A stretch of DNA of 64,000 nt from Litoditis marina. Its lineage: Eukaryota > Nematoda > Chromadorea > Rhabditida > Rhabditidae. Positions 1 to 12,683 of this stretch are shown here, piece by piece; the first letter of the stretch is position 1; every line of letters starts with the position of its first letter. The DNA is taken from positions 10,311,060 to 10,375,059 of the forward strand of contig OZ038434.1 in NCBI GenBank assembly GCA_964036275.1, read 5' to 3'. The notes under the pieces are model-generated. The model ran no database searches, had not been told where the DNA came from, and saw nothing but the letters and a program-made list of their open reading frames with translations. A program made the translations under genes and the position numbers.

Positions 1-343
1 TAAGGGAAGGGTTTACCGATTTTTCGGAACCATCGTCAGAACAGGCGATCTTCCCTTCACTAGAGGGGATGTGTTATAATTGTATGCGGTTAGGCGAAAT
101 CGATGAACTGAGGTTTTTTTCCTTTCCGCTATTCACTATGAGCGCCCATTTGTGTACTTCTTGGTCCTGGAAAGTTTCAGCAATAACGTTCAAGCTTCAG
201 TTCTTGTTACCAGCAAGGAAACGGGGAGAAACATATAGTTCAGGACAAGTTTATAGGCACTTTTTTTAGTTTCGTGAGTTTCAATTCAATTCCAGAACCC
301 GTATTTGTGCCTACTTTCGTATTCAGGTCGATTTTCGTTTCAG
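1..343. other. 5' edge of window, probably intron
   Basis: This stretch precedes the first exon that can be supported. It ends in a T-rich acceptor-like tract with AG at 342-343 and a second AG at 325-326. Short open frames exist, including one from position 3 rich in acidic and Ser residues, but none shows FG repeats or a good splice donor. It is most simply read as intron of the nucleoporin gene that follows. Confidence 0.4.
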
Positions 344-3320
344 TTTCCACTCCTTCCACTGGAACTCCATCTGCGTTTTCGTTCAAACCTAAGGAGGCTG
401 CCCCGGCAACACCCGGTGCATTTTCATTCGCCCCGAAGCCAGCTGGAGGGGCCGCGAGCTCAGGTACACTTTGGCGAGACTCGCTATCCGCTTTGTCTCT
501 TTAATAATATATATCTTCAAAGCAGCCCACAACAAATTATTTAATAATTATCAATCGTCAGTATAGTGATGGACAAACATGGAACATGGAATCACGAACC
601 ATTGGAACTTGGAACTTAGAACTGAAATTTGAGAAAAAACTTTACTCAAGGTGCATGTTACGGTTGCAACTCGAGTTCGAATAGAAACTCGATAGTTTCC
701 TCTTTTTGAGGTACTGGAAATGATTCTACATATTCGTCATAAAAATTGTTAGTAAGTAGTTTAGCTCCCTGTTAGGCCAACAAATAGTAGTATCGAATTC
801 ATTTTCTCTTTGTAGGGTTTGCTGCTGCGGCGGCGAAAGCAGCCGAGGAGGGTATTATGGAGGACGACATGGGAACAGAATCACAGCCTCCCGCCTCAGG
901 GTTCATGAGGTACGGTGTCTTCGATTTAGTTCTGTGATTCACGCAAAACAAGCAAAGTATGGTATATTCAGGCGTCGAATCAGTTTTCGAACAACCAATG
1001 TATTATCCAGCAAATCTGGCTAAACTTTACAGATGCGCGCCAAATTGAGGCTTTTTCCCGAACGGTGATTGTGGGTGACTTTAAGAATTGTTTCCAGCCG
1101 TGCAAGCTAGCAAGTAGAATGACACTCAACTTTTATATATGAAACTAAGCAAGTTTTTCTTACTCCTCAGTTACATAGTTCCTTTCTGTTTGAAATGATC
1201 TCTGTTCATATCTTAGAGATATATTAACAGGTTTTAATCCATATGAATTCAGCGGTCTATCGCTTGGCTCGTCCTCAAATAACGCATCGTCTGGCAAGAG
1301 TGTATTTGGTGGAGTGCCGACCACTACTTCCACCCAGGCTCAGCAGTCGTCGTGGCTGTTTGGCGGAAAACCGGCTGCTACGGTGAGAATAGCCACAGAA
1401 TTATTACTTTTCATCATCTTGTTTGCAGTAATCTGTTTAGTTTAGTTTTCAAAATTATTTCAGATTGGATAGTTTTTCCTTTTCTGATTTCCAGCCACAT
1501 AATTGTTATTGTTATTTTTCACCATCTTGTCTGCAGTAATCTGTTTAGTTTAGTTTTCAAAATTATTTCAGATTGGATAGTTTTTCCTTTTCTGATTTCC
1601 AGCCACATAATTGTTATTGTTATTTTTCACCATCTTGTTTGCAGTAATCTGTTTTTAGTTTAGTTTTCAAAATTATTTCAGATTTTATAGTTTTTCCTTT
1701 TCTGATTTCCAGCCACAGAATTGTTATTGTTATTTTTCACCATCTTGTTTGCAGTAATCTGTTTTTAGTTCAGTTTTCAAAATTATTTAAAAGTTGGTGT
1801 TTTTTCTTCTCTTGCTCCCACAGCTAGTTATTTAGTAATTTTCCAGCAACAACAGTCGCCAGCGTCGGGTGGTATATTCGGAAGTTCTTCACAGGCGGCC
1901 GCCAAGCCATCCTCCTTTGGGGCTGCCGCGTCACAAGCCGCGCAAACAGCGCCGGTCAGTGAATATACATGAATATCTTCAGAAAAATTTTGTTTGTTGT
2001 AAGCACTTTCTAATCTCATTGCGAATATCACCATCTTTTTGAGCTCACATTTCACGTGTCGTTTGTGTGGAGGCATATTTTATGCCTGTGTTTAATAAGA
2101 GCGAAAAAAAAGTGGTTTAAAAGGTAATCACCTAAGGGTAGGAGAAATTCTAACTTCTTCCTTGTTCTGTGGAGGGGGTGTTTAATTCTTCAATTCTTCA
2201 AACTGTCTCTATATGTTCACAGGTGTTCGGTGGCGGTCCGAAGTTTGGTGGTGCTCCAGCGTTTGGGGCTAAGCCTGCCTTTGGTGGAGGGTCAGCATTC
2301 GGTTCAGCCTCTCCGGCTCAGCAATCGTCTTCCGTGTTTGGAGGAGGCGGGGCCGCTGCGTCGGGCGGAGGATTCTCAGCGTAAGCTTTTTTCAAACTTT
2401 CATACTAGGATCGAGACTTTAACAACCTTATTTCACACCTGGACAACGAAAATAGTTTGTACTTTGGTAAATTAGGTTTTCTCGAATCAGAATTAGTAGT
2501 TACGTGTGTCTCTGGTTCCGTTTAGTCATATAGAGGATAACACAAATACAATTTTCAGTTCCAGACAGTCTTCCAAGCGGATTTGAAATATTTGTCAGTA
2601 TAACGTTCAAAAACAAACAGGTTAATGAGGAAATGAGGCCAAGAGTTACGCGGTTCGAGAATAGTTACGTTTTTTTGTGAAGTTTCACTTTGTGCTCCCT
2701 AATGTGGTATTTTGATTTCCGTATTGTCTCTAAAAGTCAGCCATCAGTATAATGCTTACCTAGTCACTCCTCCAGATTTGCGGGCAAGTCAACGTTTGGT
2801 GGTGCGGCTGCTTCGGGCGGAAGTTCGATCTTTGGAGGAGGTGCGGCGGCTCCGGCTAAACCCACTTCCAGTGTCTTCGGAGGGGGCTCAGCAACACAGA
2901 AGACCAAGTGAGTTATCAGACATATTTGTACTTTGTGGTCGTCCATACACCGCCAAGGGCCTCTTAATCCTTCCAAATTCTCGTGACCCCTCCGTGTTTT
3001 CTCGTGTCGCGACCCCCCAAAACGACGATATTCAACTAATTTCCGTACGATTATAGCTGATTTTGTATGAAAATCGTTAGTTGACAGTTCGCGACCCCTA
3101 CTTTTCACAACAATTTGTTCGCGACTCCCCCCTTCATGGGAGGCCTTGGCGGTGTATGTGGTCGTCTCTTGCTTCAATTCAATTTACATCAAAATTATAC
3201 ACTCCGTTCAACAATCCGTGACCTCCTACAGTAATCGTTCGAATACTCAGACTGGATTTTCTTAGGAACAAAGTGGTTTTCGGGACTTTTTGATGTTTTG
3301 GCAGTAATGGAGGTGCATAG
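344..3320 (+). CDS. NUP214: FG-repeat nucleoporin, C-terminal part (Nup214-like), 5' end outside window
   Basis: Seen: seven exons join in phase at 344-463, 816-909, 1253-1382, 1847-1954, 2223-2380, 2776-2907 and 3305-3320, ending in TAG at 3318-3320. The 16-nt last exon gives the end QKTNNGGA. The product is Gly/Ala/Ser rich with about 13 FG dipeptides in contexts such as SVFGG, IFGGG and AFGA. A short acidic stretch (MEDDMGTE) lies before the motif SGLSLGS. Known: FG repeats line the nuclear pore and bind transport receptors; Nup214 sits on the cytoplasmic face and carries its FG region at the C-terminus. Inference: the acidic stretch followed by SGLSLG and then a terminal FG array suits Nup214 better than Nup98 or Nup62, but the N-terminal beta-propeller is outside the window. 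The first acceptor could instead be at 326. An AATAAA lies about 230 nt past the stop. Confidence 0.65.
1389..1795 (+). repeat. ~108-bp tandem repeat, about 3.5-4 copies, within a nucleoporin intron
   Basis: The block around GCAGTAATCTGTTTAG recurs at about 1425, 1533, 1641 and 1751, a period of 108 then 110 bp. Neighbouring copies are almost identical, so the array is recent or homogenised. It fills most of the intron 1383-1846. Each unit carries three pyrimidine-tract-plus-AG motifs (TTTGCAG, ATTTCAG, ATTTCCAG) that look like splice acceptors. An open frame across it (1352-1663) is a by-product of the repeat. Confidence 0.9.
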
Positions 3321-3545
3321 CAAAGTAGATGTTTAATATATTCCACAAAAGATTTAATTTCTTATAGCTTGTCCCTCCCACGTAAAGTTCCACAACCCCT
3401 TACCATGATTCGTTTCGCATTTTATGTTTTTCAAATTGCCAGTAACATTTTGGTCTGCGACTGTAATGTAAATAGTCCCGTGATATGTGTGTGACACACG
3501 ACCGACAGTCGCAGTTGTAACGTAGTCTGTCTGTTTTTCAGTAAA

Positions 3546-3551
3546 AATAAA
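3546..3551 (+). terminator. Candidate polyadenylation signal of the nucleoporin gene
   Basis: AATAAA, 226 nt after the stop codon and upstream of the G/C-run element. It is the first canonical hexamer after the stop. Confidence 0.5.
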
Positions 3552-3627
3552 TGTCATGTGACAGGCATTTTTAAAGATCATTTATCAATTATCATTGCGT
3601 CCTTTGTTTTGAATTTATAAATGATCC

Positions 3628-3992
3628 GGGGAACATTGACTCTTTACCCCCCACCTTTCTGAATTTATATTGCGTTTGGGGAATTGTAGTTTGACCCCCC
3701 CCCCAGCGGGGGTTATAATTCAATTTATCACCTGCAATACAAAAGTGTGAGGGTGGGGGGGTAAAAAGTAAACATTTCCGGTATTGAAGCTTAGCCCCCC
3801 ACTCGTTGAAGTTTGACCCCCCACCATTGAAGTTCTACCCCCCGCCGACCCAAGTGGGGGGTAAATAATAAATGTCGAAGTGGAATTTTGACCCCCCCCC
3901 TCTCCTAGATTTTCAGGTTTTAGCTTGGGTGGGGGGTTGAAGTGCTACGGGGGGGACTCAACTAAAGTGGGGGGCGATACTTCAATTTTCCC
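3628..3992. mobile_element. Non-autonomous DNA element with a G/C-homopolymer interior and 8-bp flanking duplication
   Basis: The 365-bp segment is flanked by the direct repeat AATGATCC at 3620-3627 and 3993-4000. Its ends are imperfect inverted repeats: GGGGAACATTGA at the left, and GGGAAAATTGA when the right end is read on the other strand. The interior is dominated by runs of 5-10 C or G with TTGAAGT-like spacers, and it has no coding capacity. An 8-bp duplication is typical of hAT elements. The termini do not match those of the elements at 45.9 and 53.5 kb, so the family is uncertain. Confidence 0.55.
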
Positions 3993-4000
3993 AATGATCC

Positions 4001-7000
4001 GAGTCTTTGACTTTTCTTTGTTCTTAGCTGGTTTCTTAGTGCTGTCTTCGCTTATGAGATGAGTAAAATTTATCTAAATTGAACATGTCTCAAAAATATA
4101 TCATTACTTTCTAAATCATCGAGGAAACCATTCTGCAAACTGCAACTGCAGTCGTAGACAGTCCTTTACCTTTTTTTATTTATAAGCACAGTGAATCTGC
4201 CACTATCTCTATTAGGCTGTCTCTTTATTGCTAGTCTTGCCGGCTGCTGTCCATAATTGTCACATGTCCATAATTGGCGTTGCGCTGTTCCTTCTATCTT
4301 TGGTTTCGGTTCGCGAACATTCTTGAAGACACTGATAAATGCGTTTGTCCACGCGGTCGCTCTTTACACCATCAGCGATAGTTGACTGATTAGGCGATCC
4401 GTTTGGACGTCTTGTGCACGCAGCGCACCCACTTTCGGCCTGTTTCGAAACGAAAGCTGATAGAGACCATAGAGATATACCATAGTTAAGTCGGAACGAT
4501 ATCTAGCAAGGAAGACTTTTTTCTGATAAAATTCTCAATTTCGCCTAGGGAAAGAATTTAGCGTTTTTTCATCGCATCACATTCCGAAAGTGATGCTCCT
4601 TGAATGCTCTCCAGGTTTTAATCTCTCTCCATGCTCTTAGTATGTCTTAGTTAGGCCGGGGGCTCGACCTCTTCTGGCTGCGGAGATTTGGCAGATAGTA
4701 ATTTCTAGATGGGTACATGCTGCGGAAGAAACTGAATGGTGTAGTTCGTGTTTGGCTGTGGGGGTAGCGGTTTTTTGTCCACTATCGATGAGATTTTATG
4801 TTCATATTTAATCGAAGTGACAAGTGAAATATATGACTCATATCCATTTGGTGAGTGTCGAGGTATCCATAGTGTCTGTCATTTTCACGTGGACTCCTAC
4901 AGTAACATCATGCATTTGAACTTCCCGGGGACTGTTTTTAGATAAAAAGTAGAGGTACAGATACATAATTGGAATTGGTTTTACGGTTCTGCCGAAGCTT
5001 CAACCTGGTAGAAATTCCTACTGTATGAGGTCACTTAGGAATGACATTGACTAAGTAATTCTAGATAGTTACTAGGCCGGATTCTCATCCTTGCCCTGCT
5101 CATCCAGTGAAAGAAAATAATGGTTCCCAACAATTCACTAGTTTTCGGGAGGTCCTTATTTTGCACAACACTGTAGATGCCAAATTTCATCCACATCTCA
5201 ATATGTGTATTCTATGCTTCTATCTCAGCTTAAAGTTCCTGTCAATCTTTGCAAATTTCTGCACAAGTGGTGGATGCATAGACGTACACTTATCACTTTT
5301 GTTATTTCTTATCTTCTTCTCTATTTGTTCAGGCACATCACGTCTTGTATCACGGTAATACGAGTCACATGACTCTTCTTTCTCTCGTTTCCATCCAGCC
5401 TACGTGTCCTTTTATGACTTCATTCTCTCACATCAATTACATTGGAGACATGATTTCGACATCCACGTGGTTCCAGTTTCCAGTTTGGGAGTTTAAAAAA
5501 AAGAGAGGGTTACACGTATTCTTATCTAAATTTGGTTTTTCGTTTTCGATCTCGCCTACAAACTGGAGTTCACGCAGACGTAACGTTGGACTCGACATGC
5601 ATTCTTGAAATCTGAGTATTAGTTAACTATCAGGCATGCCATGCCGGAGAGATTTACTTGTCTGCTTGTCTCTTGGTTCTATGTTTCTGTCCTGCTGCTC
5701 TAATGTTTTCGTGGCTGTTCTATTTTTAGTTCAACCTGACTCTTTTGCAAAGCATGTTTTCCATTTTGCAATTGCAATGCACATTCGCCAGAGTGCTTCG
5801 CTGTGGCGTATTCAAATGCACAACACTCTGGATAGAATAATTACTGTTACAATTGAGTGATTCCTCATTGATATTTTAAATATTTTCTACAGTCTCTGAC
5901 AGTCTGACAGGCCCGGTTCAGATAGATGGTTGTCAGCAAGTCAAATATGCAAAAGTCTATTGATATCTTTCGGTTGGCAACTCTACTTCTCAAATGTTTT
6001 TCTATAGATGGAATGGATACTATTAATTTGTTGATTGATGTCTTTCATTGTATTCGGTCAAGTCTATTTCGTTTCCTTTTTCAGTTCCTTCAACACGTGG
6101 CGTTGATTGGATGCGTATTGACAGTCGTCTTCCTTCTACCGTCCGTCCCCGACTATCGGTTGCACATTCTACTGTGACATGCCCTCACACTAGTTTCATT
6201 ATGTCTATTTCAACCGAAGCGGTTGGATTATGTATCAATTTCATCTTTGATACTCACTTGTTAGGGCATTTTTGTTCCAAATGTGTTGATTGTTTGTTTT
6301 ATGTGTGTTGTAACTGTAGCATTTTGTTATATTTGTTGCTGAGAGTAGCAATAATGGTCTTTAAGTAGTACACCCTAAGTAACGATTTTTTAATCTTTAA
6401 ACTATACTGTAGTTTTAGTAGTATGATCTTCTATCTCCTAGGTATATTGGTTCAATGGGTTCGCATGCACCCGTAATTAAATGTCCATCTCTATCAGTCC
6501 GGTTTTGGTATCGCTACGTGTGCTCACTTCATTTATCATTATCACTCGAGTGTTGCCTAGACGGGGTCCTACTTTGGTTATTTTCTGTCACATGGATTCC
6601 TTCGATTAAATATGAGAATAGTTTATTCTGTTCGTTTGCCAATTTATATGTTGGACAACATGTATACGTATCTATATCAATGTTTTCAGTTGAAGAGGTC
6701 ATCGTTAGCTAAGATTTTAATGTTTATTGACAGAGTAGATGACATATAGCTGGGTAATCTCGCTGTTGTTTGAGACAGAAACATATTGTGTTGGCAAAAC
6801 ATAGGTGATGTTTGTCACGTGGCACACACTCACCTGCTATTATTTCATGACGTCTGGTTGATGAGATGATCGTTTGCCCCTAGTCATAATAACGTAGAGT
6901 CCTGATCGGTTAGTAGGAAAAGTTCGGCACCTTAGTCGATGTACAGGTCTCTTTTCTCTTGTAGCTTTGCAATTTTTCGACACTTTCTCTGTACGGATCG

Positions 7001-7205
7001 AATCGCACAACGGCACTCATGAATAAGCTATTTCAATTTTGAATGACGTCTTCTAATTGGCATCTGCTTTTTCCCATTGCTACTTGGACCTGATTGCTCG
7101 GATGTTATTCCAATGTGTCTCTTGGCATATCAGCAGTAGCGAAGTTGACATTATCAGTTGTTCTTTTCTGCAGATCCGTCTACCAAATCTGAATTGTTGA
7201 ATTTG
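4001..7205. other. Spacer between nucleoporin and TCAIM-like gene
   Basis: No exon chain, RNA gene or clear repeat was recognised. Several short pyrimidine-rich open frames run on the + strand between about 5.1 and 6.7 kb, but they lack recognisable motifs and consistent splice borders. A good acceptor (TTCTTTTCTGCAG) ends at 7172, just before the TCAIM start, so a 5' UTR exon probably begins there and the promoter lies in this spacer. Confidence 0.5.
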
Positions 7206-10200
7206 ATGCCCTGCCGCCGCCTTCTCTCGTCCCCATCCTCAGCACTACTCTCCCGTCGCAATCTCTCGCTCAATGAGATTTCGGTATGTTCTCAGTTCTC
7301 TATGTCTATCTAAGCCACGAGGCCGTCTCACAGGATATCATATCTCAGTCGTTGTATCGTGATGTCATCGCGAAAGGGATAAACCCACGCGGTACCCGAG
7401 CCATGATTCTCGGTACTTTTAGGGTGTCTATCCGGTTTTTCGGTATCTTTTTTTAGGGTACCTGGGTAAACCGGTTACCAGTCCGGTTAACATTTAATTT
7501 TTTTTGGTCGATTACAATAGCCGTTTTTTGATTTATCAAGAAGACAAGAAGGTGAGGTTATCTAAACTCTAGGTTACTTGTAGATTGATCAGTGTTTTTT
7601 TTCGCATTATGGTGCTGGCAGTTTTTAGTATTTTTATCCATCAAAAAGTGCAAATCAAATGGATTACTATTTCAGGTAGCGTTGCGTCCGTTTTTCTTCG
7701 AAGTTCATCCGGATCGGTTTGCGAAAAACCCGCAAATTCGAGCCCAGAATGAGAAATCGCTACAGGTTAGTTGGGTGTTTGATGTGCGGTCTTGAGAGGT
7801 TCCGGTCACGTTGGTTCTCTTATCAATGCATTGTTTATACAATATATTACACTGCCAAACTGATGACGAATGATAATTTATTGTGGTTCATATGTCTTTA
7901 GATCACGTGTCGTTTAATGAAAGAGAAAGGTAGATTTAGATTATAGATTCTTTCAAAAAAAAGTATCGTGAGGTTCCTATTCAGAAAAAGTATTTCGTCG
8001 AATTGAGTGATTAAGTTATCAAATAACTATGTAAAAACTTCATATAAATTTATTTTAGATTTTCAATGGGTATCTGAATGACCTTTTCCCGCTGTCCACC
8101 TCTATTCGTCCGACCGAAGTGCGCTTCTCCATCCAGAACAAGTCAACGAAAGCTCTCGATGATATCCAGATCAATCTCAGTGGTACTGATCCAGTCAGAA
8201 TCGCCAGGTTGGTATGCAGTTCGTCTTTTCTGCGTAGGTTCCTGTATAGTACAATAGAAATTCCGAATGCTCGCTTCCCGTGTTTAAGTGGGTTCACAAA
8301 ATGATTTGATGATGAATGATTACATTTTCGCCAAACAGAATACCGAGAAGTCAAAGTGTTATATTTAAAAAAATAATAAGGCTGGAACTGTCTACTTTGT
8401 GCATTTGTACTGAAAGGGTCCAGCTGCATATGAACGCGATCATGAGCCCTAATGTTATCGTGGTCTCCTTTTAGGCATATAACACAGGGTACACTACTTT
8501 ATTCATTTTGAGTTAGTTAGTTTTCAGGCAAGCTCTGGAACGTTGTAACCTGTGTACGAAAGGGTTGCCGATTGCCGGTGATAACAAAAGTCGCGTTTCG
8601 GGTATGATGGATGACCCGTTCGGAACCGATGTGTCGGCAAGTAATATCGACCAGGATCTGTTGAAAATGTGAGTGTCAACCCTAGCGCCTCCGATCTTTG
8701 TGCAAACGAAATATTGTTGGTTTTTTGAACCATTGTTTCTTCTCCTTCTGAAGTTCTTTTCTTTCAGGTACCTGCGACGCAAGAAGAGAGATGCTCCTCG
8801 CAACGATTTGAGTGCCATCCTGGTCAAGTCGCGAGAAGAAGCTGTGAGGAAAAGTAAAGAGTCTCAGTGAGTGATTAGTGTTTTCTATTGTTGGAGGACA
8901 CCGGAAAGGGGTAGTTGAGAGTTTATGGTGTAAGAGGTTTCAGCTGCTTACTGCACATTCGTGTTTTATAATGTGAACACATCGTGTTTGTAATGGAGTT
9001 GTTAGCAAAATTGAGCTGAAACTCATCCTGCAGTACTCGTCGATAAACCGAATGTTCCGAATTTCGTACACACAGCAAAAACCAGAACTAATCATATTTT
9101 TTACGGTTAAGTTTTGTCTGATGAGCTGATTTTTCATATCAAGTTCTTGTGTTTCATCTTTATCAGTCACTGTTTGGTTTCAGGGTGACCAGAATCACGC
9201 TGAAGGACGAAGTTGATGACATAAAATGGAGAACTGGCGTGAAAGATGTAGGCAGTATTTATTTGCCTAGTGTGTAGCTGTGTAGAACTCATCGGCTTTT
9301 CAGTCTTTAAACAGTATAATAATCATTCAGATTAGATTAATAATTGCTCGAAATGCCAAGTTGAGTGCGATTTTTAATAGGAGTTTGCTCTCAGAGCGAA
9401 CAAGTTTTTCATTCTTCCTATCATTTTGTTTCTTTTAGGTAGTCTGGGAAATGGATTGGGCCGAGCGTCACATGCGACGTTGTCTGGGAAATGTTCACCG
9501 ACTGATTGACCAGGCAGACCCTGCCATCAAAGATGATATTCTCAAAGCGCTGTACAAAAACGTCCTCAGGTTGGTATGAAAGTTTGTTTCTTTAGAAACC
9601 TCAAACAAGTTCGGAAAACCTTGTTATAACCGAGATTCACCATGTTTATGTTCCCCATACTCATGCTTGGTTTTGAAATCAATTTAAATTTAAAATTATC
9701 TTGAGCGTTATAAAAAACTCTTCGGTATTTCTATTTGAAAATTCATTATGTGAGAAATAATAAGCTAGAGACTATGCCGATGTGCCTGAAAAATCGAAAG
9801 ATGTAGTTGATTTTCTGTGTTTCGATTTTGTAGAATTAACAGTTAGCGTAAGAGTGTGTGTTCTGTTTTCTCTCAACCTCAACTTCAGTTGTCTCGTTGA
9901 ATAGGTTTGGACGTGGCTCGCACATCTGCTGCGATGGTTCACTTCAGTTCGGAGCAGATCATGTACCAGAACAGTGGGAACAGGTCAGTATATCTGATAT
10001 AGTTTCGAATTCTGTTCCTTCCCTAGAGTTATATGCTTAGGGGGCAGACAGAGTAATAAGGTTTAACTTACTGTACATATAGGAACCGGTATCCGATTGA
10101 AAGTAGTGCAACTCTGGCTTGCATTATAAACAGCAAAATAGTTAGGCGAAACGGCAGTTTCGGAGTTGAAATCGCGGCTCAAGAGCCTGAAATCTCTAAT

Positions 10201-11752
10201 TTTATGTTGTTATGGAAATGTTCTGTTTTTCACACTGATTTTGCCCTTCAGATTTGCCTACAAGCTACCGTTCGTCGCTCTCAATTGCCTCGTTTGATGG
10301 CCGCTTCAAATGAGCTGCGGGAACTGTTTGGCGGGGCCCTCATACTGCACCACCACCAGAAATGTCTGTCCCAAGCAGTACAGCAGATTGAGAACTTGAT
10401 CGTGAGGTACGTCGTTTCTCATTCAGTTTGGCTGGTTTTTCTGTAGTTTTTTTCAGTTGCCCTCAAGTGCTATGTCAACTGACCTTCTATTTTCAAACGC
10501 TTTTCTGTTTTTTTTTAAATAAGGGTACAGTTGACATAGAACATAACGAGTTACTTTGAAAGAATGGTCAGAAGGTGAGTGTTTCTCCATTGCCTATCCG
10601 CCTATCATCCCTTCCAAATCAATAGTGTATCCTTGCCTTTATTGATCGGGCTACGTGACCTTCTTTATCTAGTTTATCCTCTCACAGCGAAGTTCTGATT
10701 CCCTGACCTTGACACTCGATATAACTTATGATCCCAGTGTGTTCGTTTCGATTCAAGGCTATATTTCAGAATCTCGAACAGAAAGGACTTGCTAGAAGCT
10801 ATCGCCAAATGCGGTACTGACACAATGATCGAGGTTTGTCGAGCATTATTTTTTCCACACTTGGAAGCTAGTTTGCTTGCACTTGAGGTTTATGTTTCTC
10901 TATTCTAAGTTAGATAAGATTCACATAATGTAAGTAATTAGTAGGCAACGCTAGGTGGATGAATTGAAATGCGGAATGAAACGGAATTACGATTTTACTC
11001 GGAGTTGCGATCATATAGATTTTATGATATGATTACTGTAGGTGGTAACGTCGTATGATGAGCTGGCGATTGGCATGGACGGTCGTCTTCTGATTCCCTG
11101 TAATGTCGACGTGGGCTCCCTTCTAACATTCCTCGAGGGCGCAGCCGAGGCTTCGCGCGAAGTCAACAGAACTATTCTGCAGATGAAGGTACTTTTCAAA
11201 ATTTTACGGAACTTTAGCCAGTTTATGGAGTTCGGTGATGCAAAATGGGCTTCATTTGTTGTTAATGCAGTCATTTATCTTTAGATTAACTATTCATTAA
11301 TATGCAGGCACAATTTTAAGAACTGCCAGCTGGTTGGTTATTGACAACGGTCTTATTATATTTGAGCTCTAGCCCTTTTCTGCGCACGAAAAGAGTGAAA
11401 CTGAAGCGGTGCAGTGATACTTCATTTGAACAGTTTTGTAGTGCGATTTTCAGAAAACACGTCGCTCACAGTGGTGTTGTGAATATCACCACATTTTTCC
11501 GTTTCAACTAGTGTGTTGCAGACAGCGGTTGAGTCGGATAGCGAGGACACGAAGCGCGAGTTGCAGCTGCCTTCCTTGGAATGGGAGGCCGACCTACCGC
11601 TGAAGAAGGTGCTCATGGCCATTCGAAGGCTGCGCGACGCTGATCAATCGATAAAAGACCTGGTCCGCGGACTAGGCATACGATTCTCCGTTAACCCCAA
11701 TGTATATATCATGAACGACGGCAGGGTCTCAGTGCCCCTGAACTGGGTGTAG
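7206..11752 (+). CDS. TCAIM: TCAIM-like mitochondrial protein (T-cell activation inhibitor, mitochondrial; DUF4460/DUF4461)
   Basis: Seen: twelve exons chain in phase: 7206-7283, 7676-7765, 8059-8207, 8528-8668, 8768-8866, 9184-9247, 9439-9569, 9905-9983, 10252-10406, 10770-10833, 11042-11188 and 11522-11752, giving 475 residues and a TAG stop. Residues 1-26 are Arg/Ser/Leu rich with no acidic residue until the end, as in a mitochondrial presequence. Next comes [18 protein letters not shown], whose His-Pro-Asp resembles the J-domain tripeptide. A basic stretch (YLRRKKRD) lies near residue 135, and an all-alpha C-terminal half ends in VSVPLNWV. Known: vertebrate TCAIM is a mitochondrial protein of about 496 aa with an N-terminal DUF4460 and a C-terminal DUF4461; length and order agree. 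The gene name comes from vertebrate immunology, so the ancestral role must be more general. It is tail to tail with the GPCR gene. Confidence 0.85.
7388..7500. repeat. GGTACC / CCGGTT-rich low-complexity patch in TCAIM intron 1
   Basis: The patch holds repeated short palindromes (GGTACC, CCGGTTACC, CCGGTTAAC) and looks like the GGTAACC-rich element at 59.4 kb. No flanking duplication or paired terminal repeat could be found, so it may be a decayed fragment. Confidence 0.35.
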
Positions 11753-12683
11753 TTTGTAGTCTGTAGTGCTATCTCCCGCTCCTTACGAATCTGGCAGTTG
11801 TCACTGGTTTCTTGTGTTCGAGTAAAACTGGCTGGAGCTGTATACTCACACTCACAACTATAAGTTTTTCAGTTTTCAACAAGAAACCGGGTAAATTGTC
11901 AGTTTTCATTTTCACACAGTACTTTTGTGTATAGCCAAACGGGTTCTGTGTATTGTTTGACAGCCAGGATAGTTTGATTTGTTGGTTCTTCTCTCTTTGC
12001 CAAATAGTTTTTTTCTAATATTGTCGTTGTTTTCTGTTGTTTGAATAGCTTTAGAACTTTTGTAGCAATATTTCTAGATTAGTACTGCATGACATAGTCC
12101 AAGACAGAAAATTGGTATGAAGAGTACCCACAGTTTAACGAGTGTTCCAGCTTATTCATATTATCCTAATTATATTTCTATCATTAATCTTAACAAGGTC
12201 AGCATGCTTTATTTCCCCAATTTGTACTTAAACCACAGGTAACATGTTTCCGGTGTTGTCTCTATTTGTATTCAAAATGGTTTTGTTGTATTGTATATTA
12301 TCATACAGTAGTTGTGTCACATATTACTAGTTACGTTTTTCTCAGATTTACCATGTATTGTTTTGTTCAGTTGTTCGTACATAGCATAGACTAGAAAATT
12401 TGTAGAGATTCATAGAATTTTAGTGCTATTGCTAACTTGTGTTTGCTGTTTGCATAATAAAGTGAATGAAAACTAAAATTATATCCTATATTCTGTTTTA
12501 TACGTGTTGAAGCACCTTGTCACTTTTATCTCGAAATTATGTTGTCTCGGAGTGAGCCATTCAATTTTTCAGTCACTAGATTCATTAAAATACGCGTCTA
12601 TTTCACTTTCGGTAGATCAGAATTTGTTTAGTTTGCTCAATGACAGTATCATTACTGACAGTCTCCACAACTTAAACTAGCTT
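11753..12683. other. TCAIM 3' UTR and tail-to-tail gap
   Basis: AT-rich sequence with no open exon. It holds the TCAIM 3' UTR up to a hexamer at 12456, then about 220 bp to the opposing polyadenylation signal of the GPCR gene. Nothing else was recognised. Confidence 0.6.
12456..12461 (+). terminator. Candidate polyadenylation signal of the TCAIM-like gene
   Basis: AATAAA in the context GCATAATAAAGTG, about 700 nt past the stop. It is followed by an AT-rich then T-rich tract. Confidence 0.65.

Noticed and set aside
1352..1663. Frame of 103 codons with internal repeats
   Set aside because: It runs from the end of a nucleoporin exon into the 108-bp tandem repeat. The donor at 1383 and the acceptor at 1846 explain the region.
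5107..6712. Series of short + strand frames as an extra gene between nucleoporin and TCAIM
   Set aside because: Pyrimidine-rich sequence with few stops. No consistent splice chain or family motif could be built.
7388..7500. Complete mobile element like the one at 59.4 kb
   Set aside because: No paired ends or flanking duplication could be found, so only a repeat patch is reported.
8055..8429. Minus-strand frame of 124 codons
   Set aside because: Antisense of TCAIM exon 8059-8207 and the intron after it; no motif of its own.
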